Below are positions 5,121 through 9,804 of a DNA stretch of 9,804 nt, one piece after another. The notes under the pieces are model-generated. The model made no database searches and was not told the DNA's origin. It was given only the letters and a program-made list of their open reading frames with translations. Every line of letters begins with the position of its first letter. The first letter of the stretch is position 1. Origin of the DNA: a bacterium HR12 (GTDB lineage Bacteria; Actinomycetota; UBA4738; HRBIN12). The position numbers and the translations under genes are program-made. The stretch covers positions 1 to 9,804 of the forward strand of contig BEHO01000018.1 of assembly GCA_002898915.1 (NCBI GenBank). Reading direction: 5' to 3'.

Positions 5121-6635
5121 GTGCGGACGCTGTACCGGGCTTCGCGGGTCCACACCCTCGCCCATCCCGCGACGGGGGAGTGGGTGCTCGTGGACGGCCG
5201 CCACGTGGAGCGCGTCGGGGTCGGGGACCCGCCGTCGGCCGATCGCGTGGTCGAGCTCCCCGGCGCCACGATCCTCCCCGGGTTCGTCGACGCGCACGTC
5301 CACCTGACCGGGACGGGGATCCATCAGCAGGCGCCCGAGGTGGGCCGGGCGCGCTCCGTCCCTGAGCTGCTCGAGGCCCTCCGGGGGGTCCTCGCCCGTC
5401 GGACCGGTCCCACCCTCGTCCACGGCTGGGACGAGTCGGCGTGGGACCTGCGCGAGCCGCCCACGCGAGCGGAGCTGGACGCCCTCACCGATCGGCCCCT
5501 GGCGGCGGTCCGGGCCGACGGGCACCTGAGCCTGGCGAACTCGCCGGCGCTCGTCCTCTCGGGGGCCCTGGCCCTCCCCGGGGTCGAGCGGGATCCGGCG
5601 GGGGAGCCGACCGGCGTGGTGCGGGGGGAGGCGAACGTCGCGCTCCAGCGCTGGTTCACCGTCAACCTGTCCCGCCACGACCTGGGGGCGCTCCAGCTCT
5701 CGGCGGCGGCCCTCGCGGCCTCCCACGGGGTGACCTGCGTCCACGAGATGTCCATGATCGACCAGCGGGGGATGGGGGAGCTGGAGGTGCTGCTCGCGCA
5801 GCGCGAGCGCCTGCCGGTCGACGTCGTCCCGTACCCCGTCACGACCGACGTCGGCCGAGCCATCGAGCTCGGCCTGCCTCGCGTCGGGGGCGACCTGCCC
5901 GTGGACGGCTCGATCGGCGCCCGGACCGCCTGGCTCCGCGAGCCGTACCGCGACGCCGGACACCGGGGGACGGCGTTCCTCGCGGGGGAGGAGCTCGCGA
6001 CCTTCCTCCGCGATGGGCACCTCGCGGGCCTGCAGGTCGGCGTCCACGCGATCGGCGACGCCGCCCTCGCCGCCGTGATCGAGGCCTGGGAGGCGGTGTA
6101 CCGCGCGCTCGACTCCCGCGGGCGGCGGCACTTCCGAGCCCGCCGTCATCGGATCGAGCACGCGGAGATGCTGGACCCCGACCTGCTGGAGCGGGCCGCC
6201 ATGCTGGGGCTGGCCCTCTCGGTCCAGCCCTCCTTCGACGCGGCCTGGGGCGGCCCCGGCGGGCTCTACGAGCAGGCCCTCGGGGCCGAACGCGCCGGAG
6301 CCATGAACCCGTTCCGCAGCATCCTCACGCGAGGGATGGAGATGGGGGCGGGCTCCGACTCGCCGATCGTCACCATCGACCCGATGGCCGCCATCGCCGC
6401 CTTCGAGGGCCATCACGAGCCGTCGGAGCGGCTCCTGCGGGAGGAGGCGGTCCGGGCCCACACGATCGGCGGCGCCCGCCTCGCGCACCAGGAGGGGAAG
6501 AAGGGCGCGCTCGAGCCGGGCGCCCACGCCGATCTCGTCGCCTACCCGGCCGACCCGCTCGACCCGGGGGTGTCCCTCGAGGGACTGCGCCCGCTCCTCA
6601 CCGTCTCGCTGGGCCGCGAGGTCCACGTGAGCTGA
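5121..6635 (+). CDS. YtcJ-like metal-dependent amidohydrolase (Amidohydro_3 type)
   Basis: Predicted cytoplasmic hydrolase of 504 aa in the amidohydrolase superfamily, YtcJ/NfdA branch; the substrate (amide, formamide or similar C-N bond) cannot be read from sequence. An N-terminal beta-sandwich portion leads into GFVDAHVHL with metal ligands H59 and H61, then HGWDES (101-106). Further expected ligands or active-site residues are H309 (in VHAIGDAA), H347 (in RIEHAEML) and D413 (in GSDSPI). The C-terminal sandwich closes with the KGALEPGAHADLV signature (461-473). The family's VDGSIGARTA segment is present (261-270), but the lysine usual a few residues before DG is not seen; D258 is near that place. 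The GTG at 5121 is the start and gives the expected N-terminus. It follows the reverse transcriptase by 9 bp. Length is near the 500-550 aa typical of the family. Confidence 0.92.
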   Translation: MRTLYRASRVHTLAHPATGEWVLVDGRHVERVGVGDPPSADRVVELPGATILPGFVDAHVHLTGTGIHQQAPEVGRARSVPELLEALRGVLARRTGPTLVHGWDESAWDLREPPTRAELDALTDRPLAAVRADGHLSLANSPALVLSGALALPGVERDPAGEPTGVVRGEANVALQRWFTVNLSRHDLGALQLSAAALAASHGVTCVHEMSMIDQRGMGELEVLLAQRERLPVDVVPYPVTTDVGRAIELGLPRVGGDLPVDGSIGARTAWLREPYRDAGHRGTAFLAGEELATFLRDGHLAGLQVGVHAIGDAALAAVIEAWEAVYRALDSRGRRHFRARRHRIEHAEMLDPDLLERAAMLGLALSVQPSFDAAWGGPGGLYEQALGAERAGAMNPFRSILTRGMEMGAGSDSPIVTIDPMAAIAAFEGHHEPSERLLREEAVRAHTIGGARLAHQEGKKGALEPGAHADLVAYPADPLDPGVSLEGLRPLLTVSLGREVHVS

Positions 6636-6662
6636 CCGCCGCGAGGGCTCGGACCTGCTGGT

Positions 6663-6691
6663 TTGACACCGTCGCCGAGCGGTCGTAGCGT
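6663..6691 (+). promoter_or_regulatory. Strong housekeeping-type promoter (TTGACA-N17-TAGCGT)
   Basis: A perfect -35 consensus TTGACA (6663-6668) is separated by exactly 17 nt from TAGCGT (6686-6691), a TANNNT -10 box. The predicted start is near 6698. No gene starts at once downstream; the next is at 6910, so the product is either a small RNA or a leader of about 210 nt. It is the best-matching promoter in the window. Confidence 0.7.
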
Positions 6692-6697
6692 GCAGGT

Positions 6698-6808
6698 GCG
6701 CGGCCGCTCCGGCGGCGGCGCCAGGAGGACCCAAGAGGCTGAGTAGAGAACGTGGCGCCCCGGCGCTGCGGCCCCAAAGGTCTCTTGGGTCCTCTCTCCT
6801 CTCCCCCC
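6698..6808 (+). ncRNA. Candidate structured small RNA or attenuator-like leader
   Basis: Downstream of the TTGACA promoter lie two inverted repeats. The first is GGCGCCA (6717-6723) with TGGCGCC (6753-6759). The second is a perfect 13-nt pair, GAGGACCCAAGAG (6725-6737) with CTCTTGGGTCCTC (6782-6794), extendable by wobble and GC pairs to about 17 bp. The left arm of the second lies in the loop of the first and the right arm lies outside it, so the two cannot both form as nested stems; they are alternatives or a pseudoknot. AGGAGG (6723-6728) is buried in the long stem. A pyrimidine tail, including six C, follows (6795-6808) where a terminator would have U. I matched it to no known family. It could be an independent sRNA ending near 6808 or a regulatory leader of the DUF4193 and Lnt-Ppm genes. 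Confidence 0.45.
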
Positions 6809-6859
6809 AGAGCGGCCCGCGCCCACGGCGGCCGATCGCGATCTCCCCGTCGGATGGGG

Positions 6860-6887
6860 TTGCGGTCTCCGTCACCGGCTGTAGAAT
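6860..6887 (+). promoter_or_regulatory. Proximal promoter for the DUF4193 gene (TTGCGG-N16-TAGAAT)
   Basis: TTGCGG (6860-6865) and TAGAAT (6882-6887) are 16 nt apart, giving a start near 6894 and a leader of about 15-20 nt before the ATG at 6910. TAGAAT is a close -10 match. With the upstream TTGACA promoter this would give the gene two promoters. Confidence 0.5.
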
Positions 6888-6909
6888 GCGCCGGCGCTCC
6901 AACGAGGGG

Positions 6910-7251
6910 ATGAACGTGGAAGACATCGACGAGACGCTCGACGACGAGCTCGAGGAGGAGATCGGGGAGCCCGACCTCGAGGAGGAGCCGGCCGTGGTGG
7001 CCGAGCCTCCGGAGACGGAGGACGTCGAGTCCATCCAGGAGCTCCTCGTCCGTCAGGAGGCTCGCGAGGCCGAGCCGGACGTCGAGGAGACGCTGCTCGC
7101 GCTCTCGCCGGAGGAGATCACCGACGACACCCTCGCGGTGAAGGTCGAGCCGCCCCGGTCCAACGAGTTCACATGCAGCAAGTGCCACCTGGTGAAGCAT
7201 CGGAGCCAGCTCAAGGACAAGGCGAAGATGCTCTGCCGGGACTGCGCCTGA
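6910..7251 (+). CDS. DUF4193-family small acidic zinc-ribbon protein
   Basis: Product of 114 aa with a very acidic N-terminal two thirds and a compact C-terminal segment. That segment carries EFTCSKC, then LVKHRS, then CRDCA at the C-terminus: two CxxC pairs that should bind zinc. The pattern and its position at the C-terminus match the actinobacterial DUF4193 proteins I recall (EFTCSSCFLV...HRS...CTDCA in mycobacteria). Their biochemical role is not known to me. The acidic tail plus zinc ribbon would suit a protein-binding or RNA-polymerase-associated role, but that is speculation. Starts: the ATG at 6910 directly abuts GAGGGG, which is too close for normal initiation; GTG at 6916 (third codon) has better spacing, and an ATG at 6886 overlaps the -10 box. 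It is the first gene of a unit with lnt-ppm, whose frame overlaps its 3' end. Confidence 0.88.
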   Translation: MNVEDIDETLDDELEEEIGEPDLEEEPAVVAEPPETEDVESIQELLVRQEAREAEPDVEETLLALSPEEITDDTLAVKVEPPRSNEFTCSKCHLVKHRSQLKDKAKMLCRDCA

Positions 7252-9473
7252 TCCGTCGGCTCGGCCTCGGGGCCGAGCTCGTCCTCTGCGCGTCCGCGGG
7301 GGCCGCGCTGTCGCTCGCGCTCCCGCCCGTGGATGCGGGCTGGGCCGCGTTCCTCGCGCCCGTGCCGCTGCTCGCCGTGGTCCGGTCGGCGCGACCGCGG
7401 CGGGGGTTCCTGCTCGGCCTCGCCTTCGGCGTCGCGGCGTTCGGGCTGATCCTCTCCTGGATCCTCCTGTTCGGGGAGCTCGCCTTCGGCGCCCTCGTGC
7501 TCGCCTCGGCCCTGTTCGTCGCGGCCTTCGGGGCCCTCGTGCCGTCGGTCTGGCGCGAGGAGCGCCCGATCGTCTCCTCCCTCGGGGTCGCCGGGCTGTG
7601 GACGGTGCTCGAGTTCCTGCGCGGACACTGGCCGCTCGGCGGGTTCGCGTGGGGGCAGCTCGGGAGCACGCAGACGGGCAACCCGGCCCTGCTCCGGCTC
7701 GCCTCCGTCGGGGGCGTCTTCGCGATCTCGTTCGTCGTGATGGCCGTCGCCGCGCTGCTGCTCACCGCCCTGGAGCGCGCGCGTCGCAGCCCGAGGAGCG
7801 CCCTCGCCCTCCTCGGGGTCGCCGCGACCCTCGCCCTCGGCCCCGCGCTCATCCCGCTCGCCTCGCCCGCCGGCCGCCCCATCGAGGTCGCCGCGATCCA
7901 GGTGGACGTCCGGGAGGCTCGGGGGCTGCCGCCGGACGAGGAGGACCGAGCGGTGGCCGCCATGAACGTCGCGCTGCACCGCCGGCTCGCCGAGGACCCG
8001 CCCGACCTCGTCGTGTGGGGGGAGGGGGCGCTCGATCCCGGGGCGACCGGGGATCCCGCCACGATGGCCGCGGTCCGGGCGGCCGTGGCGAGCGTCGGCG
8101 CGCCGACGCTGATCGGGGCGGTCGTGGACGACCCCGACGGGAGCCAGCACACGAGCGCCCTCCTGTACGACGGCGCGGGGAGGTACCTGGGGCGGTACGA
8201 CAAGGTGAAGCTCGTCCCCTTCGGCGAGTACGTGCCCTGGCGCTCGCGCCTCGACTGGATCGACGCGATCGACCAGATCCCGGTGGACCGGGTGCCGGGG
8301 GAGCGGACGGCGCCCCTGCGGGCCCCGGGCCTGCCGGCCTTCGGGACGCCGATCTGCTACGAGAACACCTTCCCCGAGATCCCCCGGGCGATGGTGCGAC
8401 AGGGAGCGGCGTTCCTCGTGCTCACCACGAACAACGCCTCGTACGGGATGACCGCCGCCTCTCGGCAACACCTCGTGATGAGCCGGCTGCGCGCGGTGGA
8501 GACCGGTCGCTGGATCGTCCACGCGGCGGTCTCCGGCATCTCCGCCGTGGTCGCCCCGGACGGCGAGGTGGTGGCGCGGGCGGGCCTGTTCGAGCCGGCG
8601 ATCACCCGGGCCACCATCCGGCCGGCGCGGGGGGCGACGCCGTACGTGCGGTTCGGCGACTGGGCCGTGTGGGTCTCCGGCGCCCTGGCGCTGCTCGCGT
8701 TCGCGCTGCCCCGCCGGGACCGGCCCTCGCGGGTACCCGCCGAGGCCCTGCCCGATCGACCCCGGATCCTCGTCGTCCTCCCCACCTACGAGGAGCGCGA
8801 GACGATCGGGGACGTCCTCGACGGGCTCCTGGCGCTGCCGCAGGGGGTGGAGGTCCTCGTCGTCGACGACGGCTCCCCGGACGGCACGGGGGAGGTCGTG
8901 CGGGCCCGAGCCGCGGGGGAGCCGCGGGTGCGCCTGCTCGAGCGCCCCGCCAAGGCCGGCCTGGCGAGCGCCTACCTGGACGGCTTCGCCGTCGCCCTCC
9001 GCGACGGCTACGACGTGATCGTGGAGATGGACGCGGACCTCTCGCACCGGCCCGAGGACCTTCCCGGTCTCCTCGAGGCCGTCGGTCGGGCCCACCTCGT
9101 GATCGGAAGCCGCTACGTGCCGGGCGGGGGCGTCACGAACTGGAGCCGGGCGCGCCTCCTCCTCTCCCGCGCCGGGAACCTGTACGCCCGCCTCATGCTC
9201 GGACTGCCCGTCCACGACGCGACCAGCGGGTTCCGGGCGTTCCGCCGGTCCGCGCTCGAGCGGGTCCTGCGGCGGCCCCTCCGGTCCGACGGCTACGCCT
9301 TCCAGGTCGAACTCGCCTATCGGGCCTGGCGGGAGGGGTTCCAGGTCACCGAGACGCCCATCACGTTCCGCGAGCGCGCGTACGGTCGTTCCAAGATCTC
9401 CCGCCGCATCGTCCTCGAGGCGCTGTACCTCGTCGCGCTGTGGGGCCTCCGGGATCGCCTCCGCCGTGCCTAG
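7173..9473 (+). CDS. Fused apolipoprotein N-acyltransferase and polyprenol-phosphate mannosyltransferase
   Basis: Bifunctional membrane enzyme of up to 766 aa. The N-terminal half resembles Lnt: about six hydrophobic segments (roughly residues 32-228), then a nitrilase-like domain with catalytic residues E284 (VVWGEGA), K344 (YDKVKLVPFGEYVP) and C395 (TPICYENTF), and a last membrane segment near 496-512. It would N-acylate the lipidated cysteine of lipoproteins on the outer face. The C-terminal half (about 530-766) is a GT-A type DPM1/Ppm synthase with VVLPTYEERETI, VDDGSPDGT, DAD (620-622) and FRERAYGRSKI; it would transfer mannose from GDP-mannose to polyprenyl phosphate on the cytoplasmic side. 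The order is that of mycobacterial Ppm1. WGE replaces the common WPE. The start is uncertain: ATG 7173 or GTG 7182 lie within the DUF4193 gene with no good ribosome binding site, and CTG 7248, overlapping its TGA, would remove 25 polar residues. The overlap implies translational coupling. Confidence 0.93.
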   Translation: MQQVPPGEASEPAQGQGEDALPGLRLIRRLGLGAELVLCASAGAALSLALPPVDAGWAAFLAPVPLLAVVRSARPRRGFLLGLAFGVAAFGLILSWILLFGELAFGALVLASALFVAAFGALVPSVWREERPIVSSLGVAGLWTVLEFLRGHWPLGGFAWGQLGSTQTGNPALLRLASVGGVFAISFVVMAVAALLLTALERARRSPRSALALLGVAATLALGPALIPLASPAGRPIEVAAIQVDVREARGLPPDEEDRAVAAMNVALHRRLAEDPPDLVVWGEGALDPGATGDPATMAAVRAAVASVGAPTLIGAVVDDPDGSQHTSALLYDGAGRYLGRYDKVKLVPFGEYVPWRSRLDWIDAIDQIPVDRVPGERTAPLRAPGLPAFGTPICYENTFPEIPRAMVRQGAAFLVLTTNNASYGMTAASRQHLVMSRLRAVETGRWIVHAAVSGISAVVAPDGEVVARAGLFEPAITRATIRPARGATPYVRFGDWAVWVSGALALLAFALPRRDRPSRVPAEALPDRPRILVVLPTYEERETIGDVLDGLLALPQGVEVLVVDDGSPDGTGEVVRARAAGEPRVRLLERPAKAGLASAYLDGFAVALRDGYDVIVEMDADLSHRPEDLPGLLEAVGRAHLVIGSRYVPGGGVTNWSRARLLLSRAGNLYARLMLGLPVHDATSGFRAFRRSALERVLRRPLRSDGYAFQVELAYRAWREGFQVTETPITFRERAYGRSKISRRIVLEALYLVALWGLRDRLRRA

Positions 9474-9479
9474 CGCGTC

Positions 9480-9533
9480 CTCGCCCGAGGGGTCGCCTCG
9501 CTCGCGCGACCCACGCGGGGCGGTCCGGGCGAG
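9480..9533 (+). terminator. Nested GC-rich inverted repeats after the Lnt-Ppm gene, possible terminator
   Basis: CTCGCCCG (9480-9487) is a perfect inverted match to CGGGCGAG (9526-9533). Nested within it, GGGTCGC (9490-9496) pairs with GCGACCC (9506-9512) around a 9-nt loop. It begins 6 nt after the stop codon, where a 3' structure is expected. No T tract follows, so it may act as a transcript-stabilising end or an atypical terminator rather than a classical intrinsic one. Confidence 0.4.
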
Positions 9534-9554
9534 CCGCCTCCCGGCAGGTATGCC

Positions 9555-9570
9555 CATAACGCAGGTTATG
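9555..9570. promoter_or_regulatory. A/T-rich dyad CATAAC-N4-GTTATG, likely regulator binding site
   Basis: A perfect 6-bp inverted repeat with a 4-bp spacer (GCAG), followed at once by TAAAGTT. It stands out as A/T-rich in a very GC-rich window and lies in the gap between the Lnt-Ppm gene and the next plus-strand gene. A weak promoter TTATGT-N16-TAGGCA (9566-9593) would overlap its right half. The bound protein is unknown. Confidence 0.5.
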
Positions 9571-9653
9571 TAAAGTTCCCCCTTTCCTAGGCACTTCGTC
9601 GTACCCGCCATCCCCACCCTTCGGCCGATGGCCCGTGAGCTCCGTCGGGGTAT

Positions 9654-9738
9654 CGTTGAGGTGTCATCCCCCGAACGGGGGAAACCAGCGGTGACGGCCG
9701 GGCGCATCGCCGGTCGGATGGGAAGGATCGGAGCGACG
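9654..9738 (+). promoter_or_regulatory. Foldable leader in front of the last gene
   Basis: Several stems can be drawn. CGTTG (9654-9658) pairs with CGACG (9734-9738). GTCA (9663-9666) with TGAC (9692-9695) encloses CCCCC-GAAC-GGGGG (9668-9681) and an unpaired AAACCAGCGG. An 8-bp hairpin with one bulge spans 9696-9715. The closing stem uses the bases between GGAG (9730-9733) and the ATG at 9740, so folding could affect initiation. The arrangement is riboswitch-like, but I could match it to no known class. Confidence 0.35.
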
Positions 9739-9739
9739 C

Positions 9740-9804
9740 ATGATCGAGGGACGAACGGGTGACGGCAGGGGCCGGACGGTAGCGGTCGCGGTGTGGCTGG
9801 CCCT
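9740..9804 (+). CDS. 5' end of an unidentified protein, cut by the window edge
   Basis: ATG at 9740 is preceded by GGAG with a 6-nt spacer, a good ribosome binding site. Only 21 full codons are visible: MIEGRTGDGRGR followed by the hydrophobic run TVAVAVWLA. A short polar, arginine-containing stretch leading into a hydrophobic run could be a signal peptide or a first membrane segment. Too little is present to assign a family. It has its own leader and probably its own promoter, separate from the Lnt-Ppm gene. Confidence 0.55.
   Translation, partial: MIEGRTGDGRGRTVAVAVWLA

Noticed and set aside
6698..6808. T-box leader or 6C RNA
   Set aside because: GTGGCGCC is not a proper T-box sequence and no specifier loop was found. 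Only one run of six C is present, while 6C RNA needs two C-rich loops.
4266..7034. 922-codon open frame on the minus strand
   Set aside because: It runs antisense through the RT and amidohydrolase, which have clear family motifs. Its product is low-complexity Arg/Gly/Pro/Asp-rich, the usual antisense reading of GC-rich genes.
7053..9707. 884-codon open frame on the minus strand
   Set aside because: It is antisense to the Lnt-Ppm and DUF4193 genes and shows no domain, only charged and Pro/Gly-rich low-complexity sequence.
9651..9739. c-di-AMP (ydaO-type) riboswitch
   Set aside because: GGGGGAAACC resembles part of that motif, but the conserved 3' half around CCGAATCCGTCAGCTAACC is not present in this leader.
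1..9804. tRNA genes, insertion sequences, CRISPR arrays
   Set aside because: No cloverleaf with a typical T-loop, no transposase motif with terminal repeats and no regularly spaced direct repeats were noticed on reading both strands.

Overview
This is a high-GC window (roughly 70 percent or more by eye) of what looks like an actinobacterial chromosome, probably from a deep-branching or uncultured lineage. Three things point there: a DUF4193-type zinc-ribbon protein, a family I know from Actinomycetota; an apolipoprotein N-acyltransferase fused to a polyprenol-phosphate mannosyltransferase, the domain order of mycobacterial Ppm1; and start codons preceded at 6 to 8 nt by TANNNT boxes, as in leaderless actinobacterial genes. 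The finer taxonomy is inference.

Left part, minus strand (1-3129): cysS (cysteinyl-tRNA synthetase, its C-terminus cut by the window edge) lies 37 bp downstream of a divergent FtsH-family membrane AAA+ metalloprotease that has almost no extracytoplasmic domain. Facing away from ftsH is an uncharacterised helical protein (3208-3816, plus). Its 3' end overlaps, tail to tail, the 3' end of an Lrp/AsnC-type regulator (3768-4256, minus).

Middle (4257-6635, plus): divergent from the regulator is a compact stand-alone reverse transcriptase (238 aa). It carries catalytic aspartates in motifs A and C but has no recognisable thumb, maturase or other accessory domain. A GC-rich hairpin covers its Shine-Dalgarno sequence. 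Nine bases after its stop begins a YtcJ-like amidohydrolase. I cannot assign a function to this RT; it is the most unusual gene here.

Right part (6636-9804, plus): a near-consensus promoter (TTGACA-N17-TAGCGT) is followed by two overlapping inverted repeats that cannot both form as nested stems. This is either a small RNA or an attenuator-like leader of the next gene. Then come the DUF4193 protein and, overlapping it, the Lnt-Ppm fusion that would acylate lipoproteins and make polyprenol-phosphate-mannose. After the fusion there is a nested GC-rich inverted repeat, an A/T-rich dyad, a foldable leader and the first codons of a further gene cut by the window end.

The rest is mostly housekeeping: translation, membrane proteolysis, and lipoprotein and mannolipid assembly. 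Base composition appears uniform by eye, with no insertion sequence, tRNA, integrase or CRISPR array. All family calls come from reading motifs, not from database searches.
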